Origin: Dietzia sp032248695
Lineage (GTDB): Bacteria; Actinomycetota; Actinomycetes; Mycobacteriales; Mycobacteriaceae
Assembly: GCF_032248695.1 (NCBI RefSeq)
Contig: NZ_JAVHXC010000002.1
Coordinates: 434,001-498,000, forward strand
Reading direction: 5' to 3'
Length of the DNA stretch: 64,000 nt
Part shown: positions 18,925 through 26,720 of the stretch, one piece after another
Position numbering within the stretch: the stretch's first letter is position 1
Layout of the letters: each line of letters starts with the position of its first letter
The notes under the pieces: generated by a model
Databases searched by the model: none
The model's input: only the letters and a program-made list of their open reading frames with translations
What the model was told of the DNA's origin: nothing
Made by a program: the position numbers and the translations under genes

Positions 18925-19110
18925 CTAGAGCCCGTGCTCCTGGAGCGGCCGGCCCTGCGCGTCGAGGAGCGGGGTCAGCCCGCCGCCCGTGCCGTCGTTG
19001 CGCCACAGGTAGCAGACGCCCGTGCGGGAGTCGCGCAGGATCTCGATCCGCCCGCCGAACCCGATCCCCTCGGAGTGGATCTTCTGGAACCGCTTGTCAC
19101 GTCTGGCCAT
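18925..19110 (-). CDS. DUF6440 family small protein
   Basis: This is a 61-aa protein matching the DUF6440 pattern over its whole length: KRFQKIHSEGIGFGGRIEILRD, a TGVCYLW strand, and GGLTPLLDAQGRP. The family is widespread in Gram-positive bacteria, and its role is unknown. The fold is probably all-beta. The gene lies alone, facing away from the plus-strand membrane protein. A start at ATG 19110 is chosen because it gives the family's usual N-terminus. Confidence 0.8.
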   Translation of the reverse strand: MARRDKRFQKIHSEGIGFGGRIEILRDSRTGVCYLWRNDGTGGGLTPLLDAQGRPLQEHGL

Positions 19111-19166
19111 GCCCCCATGGTCGCACCGGTGTCGACGACGACGAGCGCGGCCGCCCCGGGTGGTGG

Positions 19167-19586
19167 TCAGTTGCCGTGGGGGCGGAACAGTCCGCGAGTG
19201 GCCTCGGCGACGGCGCGGTCCGGTGCGCGGAGTTCGAAGGGGACGGGCGGCGGGGTGGGCGCGGCGTCACGTGAGCGGACGCGGGCGGTGAGAGCGCGGA
19301 CGGTGAGGACGCGGGTGCGGCGTCCGCTGATGAGCTGGACGGCCAGAACGAGTCCGGCGAACACCATGAGCGTGAACAGGGCGGGCAGCATCCAGGTGGC
19401 GCGGGACATGAGAACGGCTCCGGCGGCGAGTTCGGCGGCCGCGACGGTGCCGACCAGCGTCGGACCGATCGCGACGAGACCGGCGGCCAGGGCGAGCACT
19501 CCTCCGGCGGCGGCGAGCGTGTAGGCCGTCGCGGTCACCAGGGGGCGGCGGGGGTGAGCGCCGTGACGTCCGGGGAGAGTGCTCAT
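19167..19586 (-). CDS. Hypothetical small membrane protein
   Basis: This 139-aa protein is not recognised. It has three or four hydrophobic segments (roughly residues 17-40, 43-60 and 67-88). A basic C-terminal cytoplasmic tail follows (RRTRVLTVRALTARVRSRD). It has no catalytic motif. The ATG at 19586 has AGGAGA upstream on the minus strand. It starts back-to-back with the plus-strand repeat protein at 19800, so the 213-base gap probably holds promoters for both. Confidence 0.6.
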   Translation of the reverse strand: MSTLPGRHGAHPRRPLVTATAYTLAAAGGVLALAAGLVAIGPTLVGTVAAAELAAGAVLMSRATWMLPALFTLMVFAGLVLAVQLISGRRTRVLTVRALTARVRSRDAAPTPPPVPFELRAPDRAVAEATRGLFRPHGN

Positions 19587-19799
19587 GGTGGGTCTCCTGT
19601 CTCTGCGTCTGGTGGTGATTCGGCGCCCTCCCGGTCCGGGATGGGTGGGCGGGGCGAGGATGGTCCCCGGGTCGCGCGGGCCGGTCTCGGGGTGACCCTG
19701 AGACGGACCCGGATCTTCGGTCCGGGCGGGGCGGATCGGCGTGGGCGGCGGTTATGTTGGGGGGAGTCCATCCCGCCCCGAGCCTCGAATCGAGTCACC

Positions 19800-20417
19800 A
19801 TGAACGAGCAGCATCCGCGGCGGCCGGACGATCCGTGGCCCGAGGGCGGGTACGGGGACCCGGACCGCCCGGCAGCGCCGGAGTCCGAGAACCCGACCGA
19901 GCGCTTCCCCACCGCGCGCTACCCGGCGGAGCGGCCGTACGAACCGCCGGCGTTCGAACCCCGCGCCGACGATCCGCGGGCCTACGAGCAGCAGCCGTTC
20001 TCCCGCCCGGTCGAGCCGTTCTCCCGCCCGGTCGAGCCGTTCTCCCGGCCACCCGAGCCGTTCGCCCGGCCAGCCGAGCCGTTCGCCCGCCCGGCCGAGC
20101 CGTTCGCCCGCCCGGTCGAGCCGCTCGCCCACGAGGGCGGCTTCCCGTACGGCATGCCGCCGGCCGCCCCCTACGGAGCCCCCGCGCCGTACGGGTACGG
20201 CGACCCGCTCATCCCGCAGCACCTGCACGTCCCGCCGCAGCAGTTCCGCCCGGGCCCGTACCCGCCGCCGTTCGGCTACCCGCCCGTGCAGCAGACGGTC
20301 TACGTGCACGGGGCGCCGGCGCGGCGCGTCAACCACCCCCTGCACCTGGTGTTGACGGTCGTGACGTTCGGTCTCTGGCTCCCCATCTGGATCGTCCTGG
20401 CCATCGCCAACTCCTGA
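19800..20417 (+). CDS. Proline-rich heptad-repeat protein with C-terminal membrane hairpin
   Basis: This is a 205-aa protein. Residues 60-105 are seven copies of a 7-residue unit PF[SA]RP[VPA]E. A Pro/Tyr/Gly-rich stretch follows. The C-terminus (NHPLHLVLTVVTFGLWLPIW) is a helix with the LTxxTxGLWxPxW pattern seen at the tails of many actinobacterial small membrane proteins. The ATG at 19800 is chosen over upstream starts because the repeats and composition begin there. A TATGTT -10 element lies at 19752-19757. The function is unknown, perhaps a cytoplasmic scaffold tethered to the membrane. Confidence 0.65.
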   Translation: MNEQHPRRPDDPWPEGGYGDPDRPAAPESENPTERFPTARYPAERPYEPPAFEPRADDPRAYEQQPFSRPVEPFSRPVEPFSRPPEPFARPAEPFARPAEPFARPVEPLAHEGGFPYGMPPAAPYGAPAPYGYGDPLIPQHLHVPPQQFRPGPYPPPFGYPPVQQTVYVHGAPARRVNHPLHLVLTVVTFGLWLPIWIVLAIANS

Positions 20418-20429
20418 CGACCCCGGACC

Positions 20430-20783
20430 TCACGCCCGGCCGAGGCGGAACGACGCCCTGCCGGCGTGGGTGTCGAGGGACTGGACCCGCACCCGCGCGT
20501 CCACTCCCGCGGGCACCGATCCGGCGAGCGCGTCCTGCAGCGCGGCCTGGATGTCGCGGACGATGTCCCGGATCGGTCGGGACCGGTCGACACTGACCTC
20601 CACCGTCACGGCCCTGCCGGGTCGATCGAGGTTCAGCCCGAAGTGGGCCCGGTCCCCGCCGACTCTGCGGACGCGGGCGTCGAGGGTGCGCAGGGTGGTG
20701 CCGATGCCCGGCTCGAGGCCGCAGACCCCGGGGATGGACGTGACCAACTCGACCAGGTCACGGGCTGTCGGTTCACTGCTCAT
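20430..20783 (-). CDS. Asp23/Gls24-like protein (last gene of envelope-stress operon)
   Basis: This 117-aa protein has the alternating charged/hydrophobic pattern of Asp23-family beta-alpha units (AVTVEVSVDRSRPIRDIVRDIQAAL). It is short and lacks the family's N-terminal half, so family assignment rests partly on context. ATG 20783 with GAGGAC upstream is preferred over ATG 20810. It overlaps the end of the preceding gene by 11 bases. It is the eighth and last gene of the 24337-20430 operon. Confidence 0.6.
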   Translation of the reverse strand: MSSEPTARDLVELVTSIPGVCGLEPGIGTTLRTLDARVRRVGGDRAHFGLNLDRPGRAVTVEVSVDRSRPIRDIVRDIQAALQDALAGSVPAGVDARVRVQSLDTHAGRASFRLGRA

Positions 20784-21297
20784 GGAGGTCCTCGATGTGG
20801 ATGTCGACACGGATGTCGGTCAGGTCGAGCTCCCGCTCGCACGCGTTGAGGACGGCCCGGCGGGTCGTCTCGGCGAGTGCGGGCAGATCGCGGGTGCGGG
20901 CGTCGAGCGAGACCCTGCAGGTGATCGCCTGCGGGACCCCGCGCTCGCCCCATCCGCGGCCGGGCGCGTGGTCCACGACGGTCCGCAGGCTCATCACCCC
21001 CGGCACGGCGTCGACGGTCTCGCGGATCATGGTCCGCAGCGCCAGTTCGCTCAGGGTGTACGGGCCCAGATCGGTGGGGGGCATCTGCACCCGGGCGCCG
21101 TGCCGGGCGTCGGCCCGCACGACCTCGGACAGGGTTGACCGCACCCGCGAGGACAGCTGAACGGACTCGTCACCGCGGTCCTCGAGCTCGTCCCACTCGC
21201 GATGCAGGTCACGAATCCTGTCGAGGTACCGTCGGGTGGCCTCGGGATCGTCGGGCACGCCGGACCCTGGGGCGTCGTCCATCGTGCTCACCGCCAT
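20773..21297 (-). CDS. Asp23/Gls24-family envelope stress protein (long form)
   Basis: This is a 174-aa protein. A charged N-terminal helix (residues 15-50, ATRRYLDRIRDLHREWDELE) precedes an Asp23-like domain with the pattern LSELALRTMIRETVDAVPGV and QAITCRVSLDARTRDLPALA. Gls24/Asp23 proteins in Gram-positive bacteria form a membrane-associated layer linked to cell-envelope stress through AmaP. It directly follows the sigma-factor gene, overlapping it by ten bases. The coupling suggests the sigma factor and this protein are made together. Confidence 0.68.
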   Translation of the reverse strand: MAVSTMDDAPGSGVPDDPEATRRYLDRIRDLHREWDELEDRGDESVQLSSRVRSTLSEVVRADARHGARVQMPPTDLGPYTLSELALRTMIRETVDAVPGVMSLRTVVDHAPGRGWGERGVPQAITCRVSLDARTRDLPALAETTRRAVLNACERELDLTDIRVDIHIEDLHEQ

Positions 21298-21860
21298 TCC
21301 TTCATTCGGTCGATCACGTGCGTCCGGGCGCGGGAGATACGACCCCGCGCCGTGGACTCGGTGATGTCGAGGGCGTGGGCCACCTCGCGGTACGACATGC
21401 CGTCGATCTCCCGCAGGGTCCAGCAGGACCGGAGGTCGGGCTCCATGGTGGACAGGATCTGCGCCAACGCGCGCATCTGCTCGTTGACCTCCGTTCGGCG
21501 GGCCGGGTCCGACCCCGGTCCGTCATCGGGGTGGTGGTGCAGCGTCTCGGGCGAGTGTGCGTCGGTGGCCCGACGCGCCCTGCGGCGCGCGATGTCCGTG
21601 GCCCGCCGGGAGCAGATCTGGGACAGCCAGGCGCGCACGGCGTCCGGGTCGTCCAGCAGGTGCAGGCGCCTCCACGCGGTCAACAGACTCTCCTGCACCA
21701 CGTCCTCGCTGTCCTGCCGGTCCCCCAGCACCAGGTACGCGATGCGGAACAACCGGCCCTGGTGGCGGTCGATCAGCTGGTCGAACGCCTGGGCGTCACC
21801 GTCCTGGGCCCGGAGGACCAGGGCGCGGTCGACCACCGCCGCCCGCGCGTGCACGGTCAC
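21288..21860 (-). CDS. ECF-type RNA polymerase sigma factor inside the Asp23 operon
   Basis: This is a 190-aa sigma-70 family protein with region 2 (AFDQLIDRHQGRLFRIAYLVLGDRQDSEDVVQESLL) and region 4 (DLRSCWTLREIDGMSYREVAHAL, TESTARGRISRAR). There is no region 1 or 3, hence ECF. GTG 21860 overlaps the stop of the AmaP-like gene (GTGA). No anti-sigma factor is recognisable next to it, and the membrane proteins AmaP or DUF6286 may serve instead. The location suggests that it controls an envelope-stress regulon, probably including its own operon. Confidence 0.88.
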   Translation of the reverse strand: MTVHARAAVVDRALVLRAQDGDAQAFDQLIDRHQGRLFRIAYLVLGDRQDSEDVVQESLLTAWRRLHLLDDPDAVRAWLSQICSRRATDIARRRARRATDAHSPETLHHHPDDGPGSDPARRTEVNEQMRALAQILSTMEPDLRSCWTLREIDGMSYREVAHALDITESTARGRISRARTHVIDRMKEWR

Positions 21861-22552
21861 GGAGCCCCGGCGGGGCGCTCCGCATGCCCGCCGCGCGCCG
21901 CCCCTGCCTGCCCGCCGCGCACCGCCGCCACGGCGTCCCCGCCGCGCAGCGCCACGGAGTCGGCCCGGCCTCCCGTGCGGGAGTTGCGCATCGTCACCAG
22001 GACGTCCACCGAGAGCGGGGCGGATCCGAGTGCGGTGGCGACGTCCCCGGAGAGCCGGCGGCGGGCCCGGTCGACCGTCCACGACACCTCCGCGTCCTCG
22101 GCGACCGTGAGCTCGGCGACGACCCGCAGGGCCGCGGCCGAGCCGACGACCCGCACGGAGACGTCCTCCGCACCCGGGACGGTCTCGGCCCGCTCGGCCA
22201 GTGCGCGCTCGAGCACCCGGGGGTCGACCGCGGCGAGCGGGGTGCCGTCCGCCTCGTCGTGGAGGCGGAGCACGGTGTGGGCGGGGGTGCGCGGGATCTG
22301 GGAGATCACCAGGGCGAGGCCGGCGAGGGCGACGAGCACCGCCACGGCCGTCGCCGCCGCGGGTAGCCACCCCGCGGGCTCGGCGAACGCCGAGGCGGCG
22401 GTGGTGTCGCCGGGGACCGCGAGGGCCCCCATCGGCCCGTCCGGGGTGAGCAGGCCGGAGGCCGCCCCGACGAGCCACACGCCGGCGGCGAGGACGAGCA
22501 GGCCGGTCAGGGCCAGCACGACGCGATTACGTGGTCCGGGCTGGACGCGCAT
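21857..22552 (-). CDS. amaP: Alkaline-shock membrane anchor protein AmaP-like
   Basis: This is a 231-aa protein with two membrane helices (residues 10-31 and 62-85) and a cytoplasmic Asp23-interacting domain beginning LRLHDEADGTPLAAVDPRVLERAL. That is the layout of AmaP, which in Staphylococcus tethers Asp23 to the membrane. The C-terminal 30 residues are Gly/Ala/Arg-rich. It lies between DUF6286 and the ECF sigma gene. Assignment rests on topology and context as well as the domain pattern. Confidence 0.7.
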   Translation of the reverse strand: MRVQPGPRNRVVLALTGLLVLAAGVWLVGAASGLLTPDGPMGALAVPGDTTAASAFAEPAGWLPAAATAVAVLVALAGLALVISQIPRTPAHTVLRLHDEADGTPLAAVDPRVLERALAERAETVPGAEDVSVRVVGSAAALRVVAELTVAEDAEVSWTVDRARRRLSGDVATALGSAPLSVDVLVTMRNSRTGGRADSVALRGGDAVAAVRGGQAGAARGGHAERPAGAP

Positions 22553-22564
22553 GGTCTTCTCCTC

Positions 22565-23119
22565 TCATCGCCGTCGGCGGGTTCGGACGCGGGCACGGGT
22601 CGGGGTGGCGGGCCTCAGTTCGGCCACCGCGGCGTCGACGGCCGTGGTGGCCGCGCGGGCCACGGGGGCCGGATCGTCGACCACGGTCTCGATCAGCACG
22701 TCGACCCGGCCACGTCGCACGGTAGCGCGGGCACTGTGCACCCCGTCGACGTTCTCGGCCCGTCCGCGGAGGTGCCGCACGAGGTCCCGGCGGTGCATCG
22801 CGGTCTCGCCGGGGATGTCGTCGGCGAGGACCCTCACCCGCGCCGGCCGCCCGGGCCACAGCGCGGCCAGCAGAAGCAGCACGCCGATCACGCAGACCAC
22901 CACCGCGGCGCCCTGCATTGCGACCGACTCCACGGGGGTGGAGGCCACGGTCTCGACCGCGCCGTCCACGCCGGCCGGCCAACGCCCCTCGACCGCGTAG
23001 GTGCCGAGCAGCCAGATCCCCGTCACCCCGAGGGCCAGGAGCGCGGCCCCCAGCGCGCAGGCGGGGACGGCGCGCGCGGGCCGGCGGACCAGCCGGGCTC
23101 CCCCCGTCACCGCGCTCAT
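22565..23119 (-). CDS. DUF6286 domain membrane protein
   Basis: This is a 184-aa protein with two membrane helices (residues 22-42 and 71-92). A cytoplasmic domain follows, typical of the DUF6286 family that accompanies Asp23 proteins in actinobacteria (GETAMHRRDLVRHLRGRAEN, then VHSARATVRRGRVDVLIET). The C-terminus is very basic (RARVRTRRRR). ATG 23119 overlaps the upstream stop by ATGA. It probably anchors or scaffolds the Asp23-type proteins at the membrane; the exact role is unknown. Confidence 0.72.
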   Translation of the reverse strand: MSAVTGGARLVRRPARAVPACALGAALLALGVTGIWLLGTYAVEGRWPAGVDGAVETVASTPVESVAMQGAAVVVCVIGVLLLLAALWPGRPARVRVLADDIPGETAMHRRDLVRHLRGRAENVDGVHSARATVRRGRVDVLIETVVDDPAPVARAATTAVDAAVAELRPATPTRARVRTRRRR

Positions 23120-23562
23120 CGCAGGGGTCCTCTCGTGCCGGTCGCGGGGTTGAGCCACGAGATCGTCACGTCGAGCCGGCCCACCTCGAGGCCGGTCAAC
23201 GCCCCGACCCGGTCGCGGACGTGAGCCCGCAGGTCGCGGCAGGTCTCGACCAGGTCCACGGGGAACGCGACCCCCACGTCGAGGCGCAGGACGGCGACGG
23301 CGCCGTAGAGGTCGCACTCGGCGGTGGGCCGTGCGTCGAAGTCGCGGCGGGCCCGCAGGCCCAGCACGCCGCCGGCGGAGCCGCCGACGCGCGGGTGCTC
23401 GGACGCCACCTGTTCGGCGATGCGGGCGACGACCCCGGCCGGGATCGTGGTGACCCCGCGCTCCTCGACCGGCGTCTGCGTCGCCGACCACCGCCCCGGC
23501 CCCGCGCCCGGCCCCGGGGGATCGAACGGCAGGCGGGTGAGTGTGTCACCGTGCTGCGCCAC
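23116..23562 (-). CDS. Asp23/Gls24-family envelope stress protein
   Basis: This 148-aa protein carries the Asp23 signature: RGVTTIPAGVVARIAEQVASEHPRV, then a hydrophobic strand AVAVLRLDVGVAFPVDLVET and DRVGALTGLEVGRLDVTISW. It starts at GTG 23562, two bases after the stop of the DUF2273-type gene, and ends with an ATGA overlap to the DUF6286 gene. The tight spacing supports a single operon. Confidence 0.82.
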   Translation of the reverse strand: MAQHGDTLTRLPFDPPGPGAGPGRWSATQTPVEERGVTTIPAGVVARIAEQVASEHPRVGGSAGGVLGLRARRDFDARPTAECDLYGAVAVLRLDVGVAFPVDLVETCRDLRAHVRDRVGALTGLEVGRLDVTISWLNPATGTRGPLR

Positions 23563-23564
23563 CG

Positions 23565-23741
23565 CTACCGCCCCCAGCGGTCGGTCAGGCCCCTGATCTC
23601 GATCCGCCCGTCCAGCGCCAGGCCCACCGCGAGCCCGATGAGGCCGAACAGCAGGACCACGAGGAACTGGCCGATCGACCCGAAGGCGGCCGCGGCGCCC
23701 AGGAACAGCCCCACCAGCAGGGTGAGATGTGTGGTCTTCAT
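23565..23741 (-). CDS. DUF2273-like small integral membrane protein
   Basis: This 58-aa protein, easily missed because of its size, starts MKTTHLTLLVGLFLG. It has two closely spaced membrane segments (residues 6-22 and 26-44) and ends in a short charged tail (DGRIEIRGLTDRWGR). Small DUF2273-type proteins regularly accompany Asp23 and AmaP genes. GAGGAG precedes the ATG at 23741. It is located between two Asp23 genes, with a 2-base gap to the next start, so it is part of the operon. Confidence 0.75.
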   Translation of the reverse strand: MKTTHLTLLVGLFLGAAAAFGSIGQFLVVLLFGLIGLAVGLALDGRIEIRGLTDRWGR

Positions 23742-23821
23742 GAGAACTCCTCGCTCGGGGCCCGGGCGGCGGGACGTGCGTCCCGCCCCCGCCCCCGGCG
23801 GTGTCGATCCGGTCGGACAGG

Positions 23822-24337
23822 TCAGTTCAGCTCGGCGACGCGGCTGGTGTCGGGGCTGCGGCGCTTGTCGTCGTCGTCCCCCGGCAGGTGGACGTCCACC
23901 ACGTTGACGTTGACCTCCACGACCTCCAGCCCGGTGGTCCCCTCCACCTGGTCGATGACGTTGCGGCGGATGGTGTTGCCCACGTCGACGATCGACACGC
24001 CGTACTCCACGACCACGGTCACGTCGATCGCGGTCTGGGTCTCGCCCTTCTCCACGCTGATCCCGCCGGTGACGTTGGTCTGGGCGTTGGGGATGCGGTC
24101 GGTGACCGCCGAGAAGGCGCGGCGGGCGGCGTTGCCCATGTCGTAGACGCCCGGGACCTCGCGCGCGGCCATGCCGGCGATCTTGGCGACCACGGACTCG
24201 TCGAGCGTCGTGACGCCGCGGGAGGTCTGGAGCGGACCGCGGGGGGCGGCCGGTTCGACCGCCTTCTCCTGGCTGGTCTCCTCGGCCTGCTCGGCGCGGG
24301 CCTTCTCGCGGCCGGTCTGGGGAACTGCATTCGACAT
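23822..24337 (-). CDS. Asp23/Gls24-family envelope stress protein (first gene of operon)
   Basis: This is a 171-aa full-length Asp23-family protein. A charged Gln/Glu/Ala-rich head is followed by RGVTTLDESVVAKIAGMAAREVPGV, GGISVEKGETQTAIDVTVVVEYG and VGNTIRRNVIDQVEGTTGLEV. A C-terminal Asp/Lys-rich tail completes it. ATG 24337 has a perfect AGGAGG upstream, so the longer reading from 24397 is rejected. As the best-translated leading gene it is likely the abundant structural component of the envelope-stress layer. Confidence 0.88.
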   Translation of the reverse strand: MSNAVPQTGREKARAEQAEETSQEKAVEPAAPRGPLQTSRGVTTLDESVVAKIAGMAAREVPGVYDMGNAARRAFSAVTDRIPNAQTNVTGGISVEKGETQTAIDVTVVVEYGVSIVDVGNTIRRNVIDQVEGTTGLEVVEVNVNVVDVHLPGDDDDKRRSPDTSRVAELN

Positions 24338-24415
24338 ACTGGCTCCTCCTGAGAGAGGACGGCCTCCGGGCCGCCCCTGGTTGAACACCTTCACCACTAA
24401 GACGTCACCGGGGGG

Positions 24416-24437
24416 CGGTTCGTCACGAACCGGTTCG
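24416..24437. promoter_or_regulatory. Triple half-site palindrome upstream of the Asp23 operon
   Basis: CGGTTCG (24416-24422), three bases, and CGAACCG (24426-24432) form a perfect dyad. The second arm also starts a 12-bp palindrome CGAACCGGTTCG (24426-24437). Three CGAACC half-sites are therefore stacked in 22 bases. An AT-rich GAATTTTTTCC follows at 24440-24449. It lies about 80 bases upstream of the Asp23 start and also about 115 bases before the divergent plus-strand gene, so either could be controlled. Confidence 0.5.
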
Positions 24438-24550
24438 AGAATTTTTTCCGCGCGCGGCGACGCAGTCTGCTGTCATGGTCACAGCCCAGTACCGATGTGC
24501 CGCGCCTCGCATCCCGCCCGCGCCGGCGCCCCGCACCGAGGGAGAGCGCA

Positions 24551-25666
24551 GTGCAGCTGAGCCCGCTCGACGAGTACCCCGTCCACCAGACGGCCGCGCC
24601 GCTGACGTGGCCCGCCACCTCCGACCGCAACTTCTACGACCGCTCGTACCTCAACGTGCTGGACCGGCAGGGCCGCTTCATGGTCCTCACCGGCATCGGT
24701 TACTACCCGCGCCTCGGCGTCAAGGACGCGTACTTCGTCCTCCGCCGGGGCGACACGCAGACCGCACTGCGCCTGTCCGACGCGATCGACGACGACCGCC
24801 TCAACCCCCACGTCGGCGGCTACCGGATCGAGGTGGTCGAACCACTGCGCGAGCTGCGACTGACGCTCGAGCGCACCGAGGGCATCGCCGCGGACCTGAC
24901 GTGGCGTGGCCTGTTCCCCGCCGCGCTCGAGGAACCGCACGCGATGGTCACCGACAGGCGGGTGACGCTCCAGGCGAGCCGGTTCGCGCAGGTCGGCACG
25001 TGGGAGGGGTGGATCGAGGTCGACGACGACAAGGTGGAGCTGACGCACGGGAGCACGGTCGCCGCCCGGGACCGCTCGTGGGGCATCCGGCCGGTGGGTG
25101 AGGCCGAGGCGCCCGGGAGGCCCGACGACTCGTTCCGGGGCATGTGGTGGCTGTACCTGCCGCTGGCGTTCGACGACTTCCAGCTGTTCCTCATCCTGCA
25201 GGAGGACCGGGACGGGTACCGCAGCCTCTACGACTGCACGCGGCGGTGGCGCGACGGGCGGGTCGAGCAGCTCGACGGGGTGCGGGTGGCGATCGACTAC
25301 CGGTCGGGCACCCGCATCCCGACGCGCGCACGGATCGAATTCCTCGACCGGGCCGGCGGGCGGATCCGGCTGGAGGTCGAGTCGCGGCTGTTCGCGCCCA
25401 TCGCGTTCGGCTCGGGCTACGGCGGCGACCCGACATGGGCGCACGGCAGCTGGAAGGGCGAGGGCTTCGCCGAACGCGTGAGCTTCGACCTCACGGACCC
25501 GCAGGTCATGGCCGGTGCGGCGTTCAGCCTCGTCGACCACGTCGGCCACGCCGTGTGCACGGAGGCCGACGGCACCAGGCGCGAGGGCGCGGGCCTGTTC
25601 GAGCACGGGATCATCGGCCCGCACCTCCCGTCCGGGTTCGCCGACTGGACGGACGTGGCGCCGTGA
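24551..25666 (+). CDS. CrtC/AttH-like lipocalin-type protein of unknown substrate
   Basis: This 371-aa protein has the two-barrel layout of CrtC/AttH-like proteins. The family includes carotenoid hydratases and Diels-Alderase-like enzymes. An N-terminal half contains NFYDRSYLNVLDRQGRFMV, and the conserved RDRSWGIRPVG joint is followed by an MWWLYLPLAFDDFQLFLILQ strand. The remote similarity is an inference from these patterns. GTG 24551 has AGGGAGAG upstream. It is the first gene of an operon with an F420-dependent oxidoreductase (31-base gap) and a PEP-synthase-like enzyme, so it may act on the same small molecule. Confidence 0.55.
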   Translation: MQLSPLDEYPVHQTAAPLTWPATSDRNFYDRSYLNVLDRQGRFMVLTGIGYYPRLGVKDAYFVLRRGDTQTALRLSDAIDDDRLNPHVGGYRIEVVEPLRELRLTLERTEGIAADLTWRGLFPAALEEPHAMVTDRRVTLQASRFAQVGTWEGWIEVDDDKVELTHGSTVAARDRSWGIRPVGEAEAPGRPDDSFRGMWWLYLPLAFDDFQLFLILQEDRDGYRSLYDCTRRWRDGRVEQLDGVRVAIDYRSGTRIPTRARIEFLDRAGGRIRLEVESRLFAPIAFGSGYGGDPTWAHGSWKGEGFAERVSFDLTDPQVMAGAAFSLVDHVGHAVCTEADGTRREGAGLFEHGIIGPHLPSGFADWTDVAP

Positions 25667-25697
25667 CCGGCGCCGCCGGGGCGGAGGGTGGGCACCG

Positions 25698-26720
25698 ATG
25701 AAGGTCATGACCGCGCTGTTCGGGCCCACCGACGCCGTGCGCCGCGCGACCGAGCTCGCCGAGGCCGGGGCGTCCGGGGTGTTCACGTTCGAGGGACCGC
25801 ACGACGTGTTCACCCCGCTCGTGCTGGCCTCGCAGGTCCGGGGGTTGGACGTGATGTCGAACGTGGCGATCGGGTTCCCGCGCAACCCGATCCAGCTCGC
25901 GCACCAGGCCCACGACCTGCAGCAGCTCAGCGAGGGCCGGTTCATCCTGGGCCTGGGCACCCAGGTGCGGGCGCAGATCGAGAAGCGCTACGGCGTGGGG
26001 TTCGACCGGCCCGTGGAGAGGATGCGCGAGCTCGTCGGCGCCCTGCGGGCGATCTTCTCCTCGTGGGACACCGGCGAGCGGCTGGACTTCCGCGGCGAGT
26101 ACTACCGGCACACGCTCATGACGCCCACGTTCGTCCCGCCGCCCTCGCCGTACGGGCCGCCGCCGATCTACCTCGGCGCGCTCGGCCCGCGCCTGACCCG
26201 GGCGGCCGCCGAGGTCGCGGACGGACTGCTGGTCATGCCCTTCGGCACCACGACGTTCCTGCGGGAGCACACGATGCCCCACGTCCGGGCCGGGCTGGAG
26301 GCGGCGGGCCGGGGCAGGGACGCGTTCGAGGTGGTGCCCGAGGTGATCGTGTCGGTGGCCGACGGCTCCGGCGCGGCGGCCGGCGACGAGCACGCCTCCA
26401 CCCGCCGGTTGCTCGCCTTCTACGGCTCCACCCCCGCCTACCGGCCGGTGCTGGACGCGCACGGCTGGGGCGACCTGCAGCCCGAGCTCAACGCCATGAG
26501 CAAGCAGGGCCGGTGGCAGGAGATGGCCTCGCTCGTCACCGACGAGATCCTGCACACGATCGCCGCGTGCGGCACCCCGGCCGAGATCGCCGCACACGTG
26601 CGGGAACGGGTCGCCGCCGTCGGTGGGGCCGGGGCCGGCCGCGTGTGCCTCTACCAGACCGGGCCCATCGCGACCGACGCGCTCGCGCAGATCGTCGACG
26701 AGCTGGCGGGGCCCCGATGA
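25698..26720 (+). CDS. F420-dependent LLM-class oxidoreductase (TIGR03617-like)
   Basis: This is a 340-aa luciferase-like TIM-barrel protein. It shows the LLM pattern: GPHDVFTPLVLASQV, QLAHQAHDLQQLSEGRFILGLG, then YGPPPIYLGALGPRLTRAAAEVADGLLV. Members of this subgroup use reduced coenzyme F420 to reduce or oxidise hydrophobic substrates. ATG 25698 has a weak GGAGGGTGGG about 10 bases upstream. It overlaps the next gene by ATGA, so stoichiometric production with the kinase-like protein is likely. Confidence 0.82.
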   Translation: MKVMTALFGPTDAVRRATELAEAGASGVFTFEGPHDVFTPLVLASQVRGLDVMSNVAIGFPRNPIQLAHQAHDLQQLSEGRFILGLGTQVRAQIEKRYGVGFDRPVERMRELVGALRAIFSSWDTGERLDFRGEYYRHTLMTPTFVPPPSPYGPPPIYLGALGPRLTRAAAEVADGLLVMPFGTTTFLREHTMPHVRAGLEAAGRGRDAFEVVPEVIVSVADGSGAAAGDEHASTRRLLAFYGSTPAYRPVLDAHGWGDLQPELNAMSKQGRWQEMASLVTDEILHTIAACGTPAEIAAHVRERVAAVGGAGAGRVCLYQTGPIATDALAQIVDELAGPR

